Assembly: GCF_012927045.1 (NCBI RefSeq)
Contig: NZ_JABBFW010000005.1
Location: 62,001-126,000, forward strand
From: Azohydromonas caseinilytica
GTDB lineage: Bacteria; Pseudomonadota; Gammaproteobacteria; Burkholderiales; Burkholderiaceae_C
Direction of reading: 5' to 3'
DNA: 64,000 bases
Of this stretch, positions 26,656 to 35,595 are shown in pieces; positions within the stretch are counted from its first letter, which is position 1, and each line of letters starts with the position of its first letter. A program made the translations under genes and the position numbers. Under the pieces are notes generated by a model. The model had not been told where the DNA came from, made no database searches, and saw nothing but the letters and a program-made list of their open reading frames with translations.

Positions 26656-27642
26656 TCAGCCGCAACGCTCGGTATTGGGCGCGCGCTGCATGAGTTGCCA
26701 CACCGCCTGCTGCGGTGTCAGCCGGCCTTCGAGCACAGCCACGACCGCCTCGGTGATCGGCATCTCCACGCCCTTGTCGTGCGCGCGGCGCGCCACCGTG
26801 GCAGCGCTGTAGACGCCTTCGGCCACATGGCCCAGCTCCGCCAGCACCTGCGCCAGCGTCTTGCCCGCCGCAAGCTGCAGGCCGACGCGGCGGTTGCGTG
26901 AGAGGTCGCCGGTGGCGGTGAGCACCAGGTCGCCCAGGCCTGACAGTCCCATGAAGGTTTCGACCTGCGCGCCCAGCGCCAGGCCCAGTCGCGTCATCTC
27001 CGCCAGCCCGCGCGTGATGAGCGCGGCTCGGGCATTGAGGCCGAGATCCAGGCCGTCGCACAGCCCGGTGGCGATGGCCAGCACATTCTTGACCGCGCCG
27101 CCGACTTCCACGCCCACCGGATCGTCACAGGTGTAGATGCGCAGCGCTTCGCTGTGGAAAGCCTGTACCGCGAGCTCGCACAGCGCCTTGTCTGCGCTGG
27201 CGGCCACCAGCGCCGTGGGCTGTCCTCGCGCCACCTCGGCCGCGAAGCTGGGCCCTGACAGCACGCCGGTCATGGCCTGCGGACAGGTCTCGCGCGCAAT
27301 CTCGTGGCCGAGCAGGCCGCTGCTGGCCTCGAAGCCCTTGCACAGCCACAGCGCGCGCGCGTCCACCGGCAGCGCCTGCAGCATGCCGCGTAGCCCGGAC
27401 ATGGGCGTGGCGATCACGAGCAGACCCTCGCGCGCATGTGCCAGCGCCCCCAGCAAGTCGCTGTCCACGGCCAGCGCGTCAGGCAGAGCGACCTCGGGCA
27501 GGTAGCGCCGGTTGCAGCGCTGCTCACGCATTGCCTGCGCCTGCTGCGCATCGCGCGCCCACAGCAGCACCTCATGGCGCGTGGCAGCCTGCACCGCCAG
27601 CGCGGTGCCCCAGGCGCCCGCGCCCAGCACGCTGATCTTCAT
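26656..27642 (-). CDS. gpsA: NAD(P)H-dependent glycerol-3-phosphate dehydrogenase
   Basis: 328 residues. The N-terminal Rossmann motif [13 protein letters not shown] at residues 5-17 and the catalytic Lys in [16 protein letters not shown] near 187 are visible; the nucleotide-side residues [19 protein letters not shown] follow. The enzyme makes glycerol-3-phosphate for phospholipids. It is the last gene of the rhodanese-grxC-secB-gpsA order, also known in enterobacteria, and starts 21 bases after secB. Confidence 0.96.
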   Translation of the reverse strand: MKISVLGAGAWGTALAVQAATRHEVLLWARDAQQAQAMREQRCNRRYLPEVALPDALAVDSDLLGALAHAREGLLVIATPMSGLRGMLQALPVDARALWLCKGFEASSGLLGHEIARETCPQAMTGVLSGPSFAAEVARGQPTALVAASADKALCELAVQAFHSEALRIYTCDDPVGVEVGGAVKNVLAIATGLCDGLDLGLNARAALITRGLAEMTRLGLALGAQVETFMGLSGLGDLVLTATGDLSRNRRVGLQLAAGKTLAQVLAELGHVAEGVYSAATVARRAHDKGVEMPITEAVVAVLEGRLTPQQAVWQLMQRAPNTERCG

Positions 27643-27663
27643 GCCACGAAGGCGCAAAGGGAT

Positions 27664-28125
27664 TTAAGCGACGTCGCCGCCGTTGCCCTGCGCGGCGAGC
27701 TGTTGTTGCTGGGCCTCGTACATGGCCTGGAAGTTCACCTCGGCCAGCATCACCGGCGGGAAGCCGGCGCGGGTACAGATGTCGGAGATGATGGCGCGCA
27801 GGTACGGGTAGACCATGCCCGGGCAGGCGATGCCGATGATGGCCTGCAGCTGGTCCTGCGGAATGTTGCGGATCTCGAAGATGCCGGCCTGCTTGGCTTC
27901 CACCAGGAACAGCGTCTTGTCGGCGATCTTGGTGGTGACGGTGGCGGTGACGCAGACCTCGTAGATGCCGTCGGTGATGGTTTCGGCAGACACGCCCAGG
28001 TTGATCTCGACTTGCGGCGGCTGCTGCTCGGTCAGGATCTGGGGCGAGTTCGGCTGCTCCAGCGACAGGTCCTTCAGGTACATGCGCTGGATCTGGAACA
28101 CCGGGGTCTGCTCTTGGTCGGCCAT
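27664..28125 (-). CDS. secB: Protein-export chaperone SecB
   Basis: 153 residues. The family core is clear: [19 protein letters not shown] at residues 10-28, [14 protein letters not shown] and the conserved [19 protein letters not shown] near 98. SecB keeps preproteins unfolded and passes them to SecA. It lies between grxC and gpsA. A GC-rich hairpin with a pyrimidine tract lies in its leader (28136-28165). Confidence 0.97.
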   Translation of the reverse strand: MADQEQTPVFQIQRMYLKDLSLEQPNSPQILTEQQPPQVEINLGVSAETITDGIYEVCVTATVTTKIADKTLFLVEAKQAGIFEIRNIPQDQLQAIIGIACPGMVYPYLRAIISDICTRAGFPPVMLAEVNFQAMYEAQQQQLAAQGNGGDVA

Positions 28126-28135
28126 GGTCTTGTCT

Positions 28136-28165
28136 CGAAGAAAAGAAGGCCCGCGACGTGCGGGC
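28136..28165 (-). terminator. Hairpin with pyrimidine tract between grxC and secB
   Basis: On the minus strand GCCCGC, five bases, GCGGGC is followed by CTTCTTTTCTT. The stem is short but GC-only. It could end part of the grxC transcript or attenuate secB. CATAAT lies upstream of it on the same strand (near 28173-28178) and could be a secB promoter. Confidence 0.45.
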
Positions 28166-28241
28166 GTGGCCGATTATGTCCCAGCGCCGAAGCAGTCCCG
28201 GCGGGCCCGCGGTCAGGGCGCCAGGGGCTGCGCCAAGGCGC

Positions 28242-28502
28242 TCAGGCGCCCTGCAGCAGCGGCATGAGGCCGCCACGCTGGTCCAGCGCGATGAGGTCGT
28301 CGCAGCCGCCGACATGGGTTTCGCCGATGAAGATCTGCGGCACCGTGCGGCGCCCGGTCAGGGCGATCATCACCTCGCGCTGCGACGGGTCCTGGTCGAT
28401 GCGCACCTCCTCGATGTGCTCGACGCCACGCTGCTTGAGCAGCATCTTGGCGCGCTGGCAGTAGGGGCAGACCAGCGTGGTGTACATCTTGACGGCATTC
28501 AT
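28242..28502 (-). CDS. grxC: Glutaredoxin 3
   Basis: 86 residues. The active site CPYC is at residues 12-15 (TTLVCPYCQRAKMLL), followed by the cis-Pro segment RRTVPQIFIGETHVGGCDDL. It reduces disulfides using glutathione. It is part of the rhodanese-grxC-secB-gpsA order; a 158-base gap separates it from the rhodanese gene, in which I see no further coding sequence. Confidence 0.96.
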   Translation of the reverse strand: MNAVKMYTTLVCPYCQRAKMLLKQRGVEHIEEVRIDQDPSQREVMIALTGRRTVPQIFIGETHVGGCDDLIALDQRGGLMPLLQGA

Positions 28503-28660
28503 CGCAGGAGGCGCGGCACGCGCGGCGGTTGGTTGATGACAACCGCATTGTGCGCAGCGCCTTCAACCCTTGCCGGCGCCGGGCGACTCGGCCACGGCCG
28601 TTGCGCCGGCAACGGCCCGGGGCGATACCCGCCCGCGGCACGCGGCCGCAGGGCCCGGCC

Positions 28661-29068
28661 TCAGGCCGCGGATTCGACGGGCAGGTTGGCTTCGCGCCAG
28701 GCCGCCAGGCCGCCGGCCACGGGCTGGCAGTTGTCGTAGCCGCGCTTCTTGAGCAGCGCCGCGGCGCGGGAGGCCCGGGCACCGGACGCGCAAAGGATGA
28801 GCAGCGGCAGCGCCTTGTTGCTGGGCAGCGCGGTGGAGGTTTCGAGTTGCGACAGCGGCACGTTGCGGGCGCCGACGGCATGTCCGGCCGCGAACTCCGA
28901 GGGCTCGCGCACGTCGATGAGCACGCCCTTCTCGCGGTTGATGAGCCGCACCGCCTCGGCGGTGCTCACGCCGCCGCTGGCGCCGCCACGGATCGCGGGC
29001 CACAGCAGCAATCCGCCCGAGACGAGCGCGGTGAGGATCAGGTACCAGTTGTCGAGCAGGAATCTCAC
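28661..29068 (-). CDS. Rhodanese-like domain protein, membrane-anchored
   Basis: 135 residues from the GTG at 29068 (VRFLLDNWYLILTALVSGG). One N-terminal membrane segment precedes a rhodanese domain with the active-site Cys in LILCASGARASR near residue 87 and LIDVREPSEFAAGHAVGA before it. It matches YibN, found before grxC and secB in E. coli. A TTG at 29089 would add seven residues and lies eight bases after a perfect TATAAT, so it is a real alternative. Confidence 0.88.
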   Translation of the reverse strand: MRFLLDNWYLILTALVSGGLLLWPAIRGGASGGVSTAEAVRLINREKGVLIDVREPSEFAAGHAVGARNVPLSQLETSTALPSNKALPLLILCASGARASRAAALLKKRGYDNCQPVAGGLAAWREANLPVESAA

Positions 29069-29097
29069 GGCGTTCAGGGGGCTTGCCAAAGCCGCGG

Positions 29098-29108
29098 ATT
29101 ATAGAATT
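29098..29108. promoter_or_regulatory. Overlapping divergent -10 elements, rhodanese and gpmA
   Basis: ATTATAGAATT reads TATAAT on the minus strand (29098-29103) and TAGAAT on the plus strand (29103-29108). One faces the rhodanese operon, the other gpmA, whose ATG is about 105 bases away. They share one base. No clear -35 is seen on either side. Confidence 0.5.
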
Positions 29109-29212
29109 TGCGGCTTTGCCGCCGTCGTGCCCCCGGGTGCGAGTTGCAGCGGCCCGGTGCCCATTTCGCCCATTTCCGCCATTTCCCACTCATCGGCTTC
29201 AAGTCCCTGCCC

Positions 29213-29956
29213 ATGTACAAGCTCGTGCTGATCCGCCACGGCGAATCGACCTGGAACCTCGAAAACCGCTTCACCGGCTGGACCGACGTGCCGCTGACCG
29301 ACACCGGCGTGGCCCAGGCGCGCCAGGCCGGCAAGCTGCTCAAGGAAGCGGGCTACGAGTTCGATGTCGCCTACACCTCGGTGCTCAAGCGCGCCATCTG
29401 GACGCTGTGGCACTGCCTGGACGAGATGGACCGCACCTGGCTGCCCGTGGTCAAGGACTGGCGGCTCAACGAGCGCCACTACGGCGCGCTGCAGGGCCTC
29501 AACAAGGCCGACATGGCCAAGCAGTACGGCGACGAGCAGGTGCTGATCTGGCGCCGCAGCTACGACACCCCGCCGCCGGCGCTGGAGTCCACCGACCCGC
29601 GCGGCCAGCGCCAGGACCTGCGCTACGCCAAGCTCGACGCCGAGCAGATCCCGCTCACCGAGTGCCTGAAGGACACCGTGGCGCGCGTGCTGCCGGCCTG
29701 GAACGAGGTGCTGGCCCCGGCCATCAAGTCCGGCCAGCGCCTCGTCATCGCCGCCCATGGCAACAGCATCCGCGCCCTGGTGAAGTACCTCGACGGCATC
29801 AGCGACGCCGACATCGTCGGCCTGAACATCCCCAACGGCATCCCGATGGTCTATGAGCTCGATGCCGAGTTGAAGCCCATCCGCCGCTATTACCTGGGCG
29901 ACGCCGAGGCCGCCGCCAAGGCGGCCGCCGCCGTGGCCAGCCAGGGCAAGGCCTGA
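29213..29956 (+). CDS. gpmA: 2,3-bisphosphoglycerate-dependent phosphoglycerate mutase
   Basis: 247 residues. The phosphohistidine motif [10 protein letters not shown] is at residues 6-15, the second catalytic His lies in [16 protein letters not shown] near 182, and [16 protein letters not shown] matches the dPGM type. It interconverts 2- and 3-phosphoglycerate in glycolysis. The ATG at 29213 is the start with family similarity; the upstream open frame is arginine- and His-rich and does not match. Confidence 0.96.
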   Translation: MYKLVLIRHGESTWNLENRFTGWTDVPLTDTGVAQARQAGKLLKEAGYEFDVAYTSVLKRAIWTLWHCLDEMDRTWLPVVKDWRLNERHYGALQGLNKADMAKQYGDEQVLIWRRSYDTPPPALESTDPRGQRQDLRYAKLDAEQIPLTECLKDTVARVLPAWNEVLAPAIKSGQRLVIAAHGNSIRALVKYLDGISDADIVGLNIPNGIPMVYELDAELKPIRRYYLGDAEAAAKAAAAVASQGKA

Positions 29957-29983
29957 ACACCACCAGGCACTGCCAGCCACGAC

Positions 29984-30005
29984 AAAGGGGCCGCGAGGCC
30001 CCTTT
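29984..30005. terminator. Terminator between gpmA and the PRPP-synthetase paralogue
   Basis: AAAGGGGCC, loop GCGA, GGCCCCTTT: a perfect nine-base stem with A and T ends, 27 bases after the gpmA stop. The neighbouring gene converges on it from the other side. Confidence 0.85.
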
Positions 30006-30044
30006 CTCATTGCCCTTGCAGAGAGCGGCCCGGCCGCCGCGCGG

Positions 30045-30926
30045 CTACAGCTGCGCCACCGCCTGGGCCAGCAGCGGCGCCACGCTGACGACGTTGCTCG
30101 GATGCGGCACGGCGTCGGTGCTCCAGACATGGCGCACGCCGGCCTCGTGCAGCTGCGCCAGCGCGTCGCCCACGAACAGCGCGTGCGTCACCGCCACGTC
30201 CACCGAGGCCGCGCCGCGCGCCAGCGCCTGCGTCGCCGCCGCGATCAGCGTCTGCCCCGTGCTGGCCACGTCGTCGAGCAGCACCACGGCGCGGGCACCG
30301 AACTCCAGCGGCGGCAGCTCCAGGATCACCTCGCGGTCGCCCAGGCGGCACTTGCGCCCGATGCCCCACTCCAGCGCGTGCGGCTGCGCCGCGGCCCGTA
30401 CCCACTGCGTCGCCTCCTCGTCCGGACCGATCAGGATGGGGCGGTTCAGCTGCTGCGCCACCCATTGGCCCAGCAGCGGCGCCGCCGACAGCGCCAACCC
30501 CCGCCGCCCCGGGAACAGCTCGTCCATCGAGCGCACGCGGTGCAGGTGCGGGTCCACCGTCAGCACCGCGTCGAAGAGGCTGCCCAGCAGCGCTGCCACA
30601 TGGCGCTGGCTCACCACCTCCCCGGGCGTGAAGGCCATGTCCTGGCGCATGTAGGCCAGGTACGGCGACAGCAGGATCAGCTCGCGGGCGCCCAGCTCGC
30701 GCGCCGCCGGGGCGCACAGCAGCAGCTCCACCAGCTTTTCGTTGGGCTGCTGCAGGCCGCGCAGCATCAGCACGCGCGGCGGCAACCCTTCGGGCAGCCG
30801 CAGCCGCAGCTCTCCATCGGGGAAGGCATGGCGCTGCACGAAAGCCAGTGGCGCACCCAGCGCCTGCGCCAGGACCTGCGCCAGCGGCGCCTCGTCCTCG
30901 AAGGCCAGCAACATCTGCTCGCTCAT
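30045..30926 (-). CDS. Ribose-phosphate pyrophosphokinase-like protein
   Basis: 293 residues, shorter than the 310-320 of housekeeping Prs. PRPP-synthetase features are recognisable: FPDGELRLRLPEG near residue 39, SPYLAYMRQDMAFTPGE near 88, VLTVDPHLHRV near 123 and the PRPP loop VVLLDDVASTGQTLIAAA near 222. The divergence from Prs suggests a paralogue with another nucleotide or phosphoribose role. It stands alone on the minus strand between gpmA and plsC, with 53 bases to the plsC stop. Confidence 0.82.
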   Translation of the reverse strand: MSEQMLLAFEDEAPLAQVLAQALGAPLAFVQRHAFPDGELRLRLPEGLPPRVLMLRGLQQPNEKLVELLLCAPAARELGARELILLSPYLAYMRQDMAFTPGEVVSQRHVAALLGSLFDAVLTVDPHLHRVRSMDELFPGRRGLALSAAPLLGQWVAQQLNRPILIGPDEEATQWVRAAAQPHALEWGIGRKCRLGDREVILELPPLEFGARAVVLLDDVASTGQTLIAAATQALARGAASVDVAVTHALFVGDALAQLHEAGVRHVWSTDAVPHPSNVVSVAPLLAQAVAQL

Positions 30927-30979
30927 GGGCTCTCCAGACGGTTTCTTGCTCGGGAAAACAGCGCGTGCGAGGACCACGT

Positions 30980-31777
30980 TCAGCGGGCCTGCAGCGCCTC
31001 CGCGATGGTCTCGCGCAGCTGCACCGCCAGTGCGCGGCGGTCGGCATGCGCCACGGATTGCGGCGGCAGCACCTGAACGTCCACCGCGAGCCCTTGCGCG
31101 CAGGCCAGGCGCCACAGGCTCTGGCCCAGCGTGGTGTCGCCCACGAAGCGCGCCGCCGGGCTCACCGCGTGCAGCGGATCGCTGTAGCGCAACGCCACCG
31201 GCTGCACCGGCGCGCCGCTGGCGATGACGGCCTGCAGCAAGTTGGCATGAAAGGGCAGCAATTCATGGCCCGCGCCGGTGGTGCCCTCGGGGAACACCGC
31301 CACCGTGTCGCCCTGCTGCAGCGCCTGCGTGATGGCGTGCAGCACGCGCATCGCGTCGCGCGCGCGCTCGCGCTGCAGGTACAGCGTGCCGGCGCCGTCC
31401 ACCAGCCGCCCCACCAGCGGCCACTGCTTCACCTCGGCCTTGGACACGAATCGCGCCTGCGGGCACAGCGCGTGGATGGCGGCGATGTCCAGCCACGACA
31501 CATGGTTGGCCACGATCAGCTTGGCGCCGGGCCGGAACGTGCCGTGCGTGCGCAGCTGCAGCCCCAGCAGGCGCAGCAGCTTGCGCGACCACCAGCCGAT
31601 GCGCACCTGGCGCTGCACCGGGCCCAACCCGGGAAAGCGCAGCAGCACGATCAGCAGCCCGTGCAGCCCATGCAGCACCGTGCGCGCCAGGCGCCACAGC
31701 GCGCGCAGCCGCCGCGGCGGCGCCACGCCGCCGGACGCCGCCAGCGGCGACGGCGTCGAGTCGGGCTGCCCCTGCAT
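30980..31777 (-). CDS. plsC: 1-acyl-sn-glycerol-3-phosphate acyltransferase
   Basis: 265 residues. The acyltransferase motif NHVSWLD (HX4D) near residue 94, FVSKAEVKQWPLVGRL after it and FPEGTT near 166 are present; a hydrophobic N-terminal region (VLHGLHGLLIVLLRFPG) anchors it to the membrane. It makes phosphatidic acid. The ATG at 31777 lies 20 bases after the pyrX stop, so it is probably the last gene of the pyr operon. Confidence 0.9.
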   Translation of the reverse strand: MQGQPDSTPSPLAASGGVAPPRRLRALWRLARTVLHGLHGLLIVLLRFPGLGPVQRQVRIGWWSRKLLRLLGLQLRTHGTFRPGAKLIVANHVSWLDIAAIHALCPQARFVSKAEVKQWPLVGRLVDGAGTLYLQRERARDAMRVLHAITQALQQGDTVAVFPEGTTGAGHELLPFHANLLQAVIASGAPVQPVALRYSDPLHAVSPAARFVGDTTLGQSLWRLACAQGLAVDVQVLPPQSVAHADRRALAVQLRETIAEALQAR

Positions 31778-31797
31778 CGGCGGCGCGCGCTGCGGCG

Positions 31798-33105
31798 TCA
31801 GAACGCCTCGTGCGCCACCGTGCCGGCCACCAGCGTGGCCACCACGCGCCCGGGCAGCAGGCTGCCGGTGAGCTCGAAGGCGAAGGGCGTGTGCTTGCCC
31901 TGGCTGCGCAGCTGCGCCGCGTCCAGGCCCCATTGCGCCTGGGGATCGAACAGGCAGATGTCGGCCACGCCGCCCTCCACCAGCCGCCCGGCGCTGGAGG
32001 CCAGCGAGCCCAGCGCCTCGCCCAGCACGCTCACGGGAGCACTGGTCACGCACGCCAGCGACTGCGCCAGCGTCAGCCCCTGCTCCTGGCCCCACTTCAG
32101 CGCCAGGCTCAGCAGCAGCTCCAGCCCGGTGGCGCCGGGCTCGGCCTCGGCGAAAGGCAGGTTCTTGGCGTCCTCGTCCACCGGCGTGTGGTCCGACACC
32201 AGCGCGTCGATGGTGCCGTCGGCCAGCGCGGCGCGCAGCGCGTCACGGTCGCGCTGCTGCCGCAGCGGCGGCGTCAGGCGCATCGCGGCGTTGAAGAAGC
32301 CGATGTCCACGTCCGTCAGGTGCAGCGAGTTGATGCTCACGTCCGCCGTCACCGCCAGACCCTGCGCCTTGGCCTGGCGCAGCAGCTCCACGCCTTCGGC
32401 GCTGCTGAGGCGGCACAGGTGCACGCGCGCACCGGTGGCGCGCACCAGCTCGAAGATGGTGTGCAGCGCCACCGTCTCGGCCGTCACGGGCACGCCCGAC
32501 AGGCCCAGCCGCGTCGCCACCGCGCCGCTGGCGGCCACGCCCGCGCCCAGCCACGGGTCCTGCGGGCGCAGCCACACCGTGTAGCCGTAGGTGCTGGCGT
32601 ACTGCAGGGCGCGCAGCAGCACCTGCGTGTCGCGCACGGGCGCCTCGGCCTGCGAGAAGCCGATGCAGCCGGACTCGGTGAGCTCGGCCATCTCCGTGAG
32701 CGCCTTGCCTTCGAGCCCGCGCGTGAGCGCGCCCAGCGGGAACAGCCGGCAGCGGCTGAGCTTGCGGGCGCGGAACTTGAGCATGTCCACCAGCCCGGGC
32801 TCGTCCAGCGCCGGCTCGGTGTCGGGGAGGCACACCAGGCTGGTGACGCCCCCGGCGGCCGCGGCCGCGAGCTCGCTCTCCAGCATGCCCTCATGTTCGT
32901 GGCCGGGCTCGCGCAGCCGCGCGGCCAGGTCCACCAGGCCCGGCGCGACCACGAGCCCCTGGGCGTCGATCACGCGCTCGGCGTCGAAGTCGGGGTTGAC
33001 GTTGCCGATGGTCAGGATGCGGCCGGTGGCGATGGCCACGTCGGCCACCTCGTCGCGGCCGGAGACCGGGTCCACGACGCGGCCGTTGCGAATCAGGATC
33101 TTCAT
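31798..33105 (-). CDS. pyrX: Noncatalytic dihydroorotase-like protein (PyrX/PyrC')
   Basis: 435 residues, similar to type I dihydroorotase over the full length (PGLVDLAARLREPGHEH, GGVTSLVCLPDTEPALDEP, LVSDHTPVDEDAKNLPF). The metal-binding HxH that should stand before LREPG is A61 and R63, and the His normally in VHxxHLS is Cys in VHLCRLSS. Without these it should not hydrolyse dihydroorotate. In Pseudomonas such a protein is a structural partner of PyrB. It lies ten bases downstream of pyrB, which fits that role; a true PyrC would have to be elsewhere. Confidence 0.88.
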   Translation of the reverse strand: MKILIRNGRVVDPVSGRDEVADVAIATGRILTIGNVNPDFDAERVIDAQGLVVAPGLVDLAARLREPGHEHEGMLESELAAAAAGGVTSLVCLPDTEPALDEPGLVDMLKFRARKLSRCRLFPLGALTRGLEGKALTEMAELTESGCIGFSQAEAPVRDTQVLLRALQYASTYGYTVWLRPQDPWLGAGVAASGAVATRLGLSGVPVTAETVALHTIFELVRATGARVHLCRLSSAEGVELLRQAKAQGLAVTADVSINSLHLTDVDIGFFNAAMRLTPPLRQQRDRDALRAALADGTIDALVSDHTPVDEDAKNLPFAEAEPGATGLELLLSLALKWGQEQGLTLAQSLACVTSAPVSVLGEALGSLASSAGRLVEGGVADICLFDPQAQWGLDAAQLRSQGKHTPFAFELTGSLLPGRVVATLVAGTVAHEAF

Positions 33106-33115
33106 GAACGCTTCT

Positions 33116-34078
33116 TCAGGCCTCGTTGCCGGCCAGGATGCTCATCACCGCCATGCGCACGGCGATACCGAAGGTGACCTGCGGCAGGATCACGCTGTGG
33201 CGCCCGTCGGCCACGGCCGAGTCGATCTCCACGCCGCGGTTGATGGGCCCGGGGTGCATGACGATGGCATCGGGCCGCGCCAGCGCCAGCTTCTCCTCGG
33301 TGAGCCCGTAGTGCTTGAAGAACTCGCCGGCGCTGGGCAGCAGCGCGCCGGTCATGCGCTCGTTCTGCAGCCGCAGCATGATGATCACGTCCGCGTCGCG
33401 GATGCCCTCGGCCATGTCGCGGCACACGCGCACGCCCATCTCGCGCAGGTTGTCCGGCACCAGCGTCTTGGGGCCGACGGCGCGGATCTCGGGCACGCCC
33501 AGCGTGGTGAGCGCGTGGATGTCCGAGCGCGCCACCCGCGAGTGGACGATGTCGCCCACGATTGCCACCGTGAGGTTGGTGAAGTCCTTCTTGAAGTGCC
33601 GGATCGTGTACATGTCCAGCAGCCCCTGCGTCGGGTGCGCATGGCGCCCGTCGCCGGCGTTGACCACGTGCACGTGCGGCGCGCAGTGCTGGGCGATCAG
33701 GTAGGGCGCGCCCGACTCGCTGTGCCGCACCACGAACATGTCGGCCTGCATGGCCGAGAGGTTGGCGATGGTGTCGAGCAGGCTCTCGCCCTTGGCGGTG
33801 GAGCTGCGCGCGATGTCGAGGTTGATCACGTCGGCGGAGAGCCGCTTGGCCGCGATCTCGAAGGTCGTGCGCGTGCGCGTGCTGTTCTCGAAGAACAGGT
33901 TGAACACGCTCTTGCCGCGCAGCAGCGGCACCTTCTTGACCTCGCGCTCGCCCACGGCGAGGAAGGTGGAGGCGGTGTCGAGGATCTGCGTGAGCACCGC
34001 GCGCGGCAGGCCCTCGATGGACAACAGGTGGATCAGCTCGCCGTGACTGTTGAGCTGGGGATTGCGGCGCGAGAGCAT
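33116..34078 (-). CDS. pyrB: Aspartate carbamoyltransferase catalytic subunit
   Basis: 320 residues. The carbamoyl-phosphate motif [13 protein letters not shown] is near residue 67, and [12 protein letters not shown] near 150 and [12 protein letters not shown] near 270 mark the aspartate side. It makes N-carbamoyl-aspartate, the committed step to UMP. The ATG at 34078 overlaps the pyrR stop (TGATG). There is no pyrI gene; pyrX lies directly downstream instead. Confidence 0.96.
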   Translation of the reverse strand: MLSRRNPQLNSHGELIHLLSIEGLPRAVLTQILDTASTFLAVGEREVKKVPLLRGKSVFNLFFENSTRTRTTFEIAAKRLSADVINLDIARSSTAKGESLLDTIANLSAMQADMFVVRHSESGAPYLIAQHCAPHVHVVNAGDGRHAHPTQGLLDMYTIRHFKKDFTNLTVAIVGDIVHSRVARSDIHALTTLGVPEIRAVGPKTLVPDNLREMGVRVCRDMAEGIRDADVIIMLRLQNERMTGALLPSAGEFFKHYGLTEEKLALARPDAIVMHPGPINRGVEIDSAVADGRHSVILPQVTFGIAVRMAVMSILAGNEA

Positions 34079-34590
34079 CAGGCGGCGTCTTCCAGGGCGA
34101 AGGTGAAGCGGCCCGCGGCATCGCGTGCCAGTGCCAGGCGCTGCGGCGCCGGCAACGTGAGCTTGGCCGCGGCAAAGGCGGGTTCGATGGGCAGCTCCCG
34201 GCCGCCGCGGTCCACCAGCACCGCCAGCGTCACGCTGGCCGGGCGGCCGAAGTCGAACAGCTCGTTGATCACCGCGCGCGTGGTGCGGCCGGTGTAGATC
34301 ACGTCGTCGATCAGCAGGATGTGGCGGCCGTCGATGGCGAACGGCAGCTTGGTGGCGTCGCTCGTGGCCATGCCCCGCTCGTTGAAATCGTCGCGGTGCA
34401 GGGCGCTGGAGATGACGCCGGGCGTGCCGGGCAGGCGCAGGTCGGCGTGCAGCCGCTCGGCCAGCCAGGCGCCGCCGGACCACACGCCCACCAGCGCGGC
34501 TTGTTCGGTGTTGGCCGGCCGCAGCAGCCGCGCCACGCCGCGCAGCAGCTCGGCGTACAGCGCCTCGGCGTCCAGGGATAGGGTGCTCAT
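34078..34590 (-). CDS. pyrR: PyrR family phosphoribosyltransferase / pyr regulator
   Basis: 170 residues. A PRTase fold with the PRPP loop [20 protein letters not shown] near residue 94 and the family segment [15 protein letters not shown] earlier. PyrR can act as uracil phosphoribosyltransferase and as an RNA-binding attenuation protein in Gram-positives. In betaproteobacteria the regulatory role is less certain. It overlaps ruvX upstream by four bases and pyrB downstream. Confidence 0.92.
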   Translation of the reverse strand: MSTLSLDAEALYAELLRGVARLLRPANTEQAALVGVWSGGAWLAERLHADLRLPGTPGVISSALHRDDFNERGMATSDATKLPFAIDGRHILLIDDVIYTGRTTRAVINELFDFGRPASVTLAVLVDRGGRELPIEPAFAAAKLTLPAPQRLALARDAAGRFTFALEDAA

Positions 34591-34991
34591 GCTTGTCTCA
34601 GGAACTGCTCCAGGATCAGCGCGGCCGAGGCCGCGTCCAGGTCGCGCGCACCGGCGGCCTCGGCCTCGGTGCTGGTGTAGCGCTCGTCCACCTCGTGCAC
34701 CGGCAGCCGGAAGCGGCCGTGCAGCTGGCGCGCGAAGCGCTGCGCGCGGTGCGTATTGTCGTGCGGCGCCCCGTCGGGGTGGCGCGGCACGCCCACCACC
34801 AGCGCATCGGGCTGGTACTCGCGGATGAGTTTTTCGACCGCCGCGAAGCGCGCGGCGGCGCTTTCGGCGTGGATGGTCCTCAGCGGCGTGGCGCTGCGCG
34901 TGATGGTGTTGCCGCTGGCCACGCCGGTGCGCTTGGCACCGAAGTCGAAGGCGAGAAAGCTCTGCGCGCGGCCGCCCTGCTCCACGCTCAT
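34587..34991 (-). CDS. ruvX: Holliday junction resolvase RuvX (YqgF)
   Basis: 134 residues, the normal size. RNase H-like fold with [17 protein letters not shown] at residues 11-27, [19 protein letters not shown] near 67 and the final acidic [12 protein letters not shown]. YqgF helps rRNA processing and perhaps junction resolution. The ATG at 34991 overlaps the yqgE stop (ATGA). Confidence 0.93.
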   Translation of the reverse strand: MSVEQGGRAQSFLAFDFGAKRTGVASGNTITRSATPLRTIHAESAAARFAAVEKLIREYQPDALVVGVPRHPDGAPHDNTHRAQRFARQLHGRFRLPVHEVDERYTSTEAEAAGARDLDAASAALILEQFLRQA

Positions 34992-35560
34992 GCGTGCCCC
35001 GCCTCGCCGCTGAGCATGCGCGGGTCGATGCCCAGCAGTGCCAGCGCGCGCGCGTAGCGCTGCTCGGGCGGGGTGTCGAAGATGATGTCCGGATCGGCCT
35101 GCACGTTGAGCCAGCCGTTGCGCGCGATCTCTTCTTCGAGTTGCCCCGCGCCCCAGCCGCTGTAGCCCAGCGTCACCAGCACGCGGCGCGGGCCGGCGCC
35201 GTGGGACAGCGCTTCGAGCACGTCCTTGCTGGTGGTCATGCCCAGCCCGCCGGGCATCGCCAGCGTGGAGCTGTAGGCGTTGCCGGGCTGCGTCTCGTGC
35301 AGCACGAAGCCGCGCTCGGTCTGCACCGGCCCGCCGAAGTACACCGGCTCGTCGATGAGGTCGGCCCGGTCCAGGCGCAGGTCCACCTTCTCGAACAGGT
35401 TCTGCAGCGTGATGTCGGTGGGCTTGTTGATCATCAGCCCCAGGGCGCCCTTGTCGCTGTGCTCGCACAGGTACACCACCGCGCCCGCGAAGTTGTCATC
35501 CGTCATGCCGGGCATGGCAATCAGGAACTGGTTGGTCAGATCGATGCCGCGCTCAGCCAT
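34988..35560 (-). CDS. YqgE/AlgH family protein
   Basis: 190 residues from the ATG at 35560. UPF0301 motifs are visible: LTNQFLIAMPGMTDDNFAGA, YLCEHSDKGALGLMINKPT and VTLGYSGWGAGQLEEEIARN. The role is unknown; AlgH affects alginate in Pseudomonas. I prefer 35560 to the ATG at 35569 because TAGAAT ends seven bases upstream, a pattern shared by other genes here. It is the first gene of the yqgE-ruvX-pyrR-pyrB-pyrX-plsC operon. Confidence 0.9.
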   Translation of the reverse strand: MAERGIDLTNQFLIAMPGMTDDNFAGAVVYLCEHSDKGALGLMINKPTDITLQNLFEKVDLRLDRADLIDEPVYFGGPVQTERGFVLHETQPGNAYSSTLAMPGGLGMTTSKDVLEALSHGAGPRRVLVTLGYSGWGAGQLEEEIARNGWLNVQADPDIIFDTPPEQRYARALALLGIDPRMLSGEAGHA

Positions 35561-35567
35561 GGCAGCC

Positions 35568-35573
35568 ATTCTA
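35568..35573 (-). promoter_or_regulatory. Putative -10 (TAGAAT) of the yqgE-ruvX-pyr operon
   Basis: TAGAAT on the minus strand ends seven bases before the ATG at 35560. It overlaps the alternative ATG at 35569, so that ATG would not be transcribed. The divergent photolyase gene starts only 35 bases away. Confidence 0.45.
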
Positions 35574-35595
35574 TTCCCGGGCCACACTGGCACCC

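Noticed and set aside
29160-29192. Three CCATTTC-like units before gpmA as a regulatory repeat
   Set aside because: Imperfect and short; no spacing regularity beyond chance in a C/T-rich leader.
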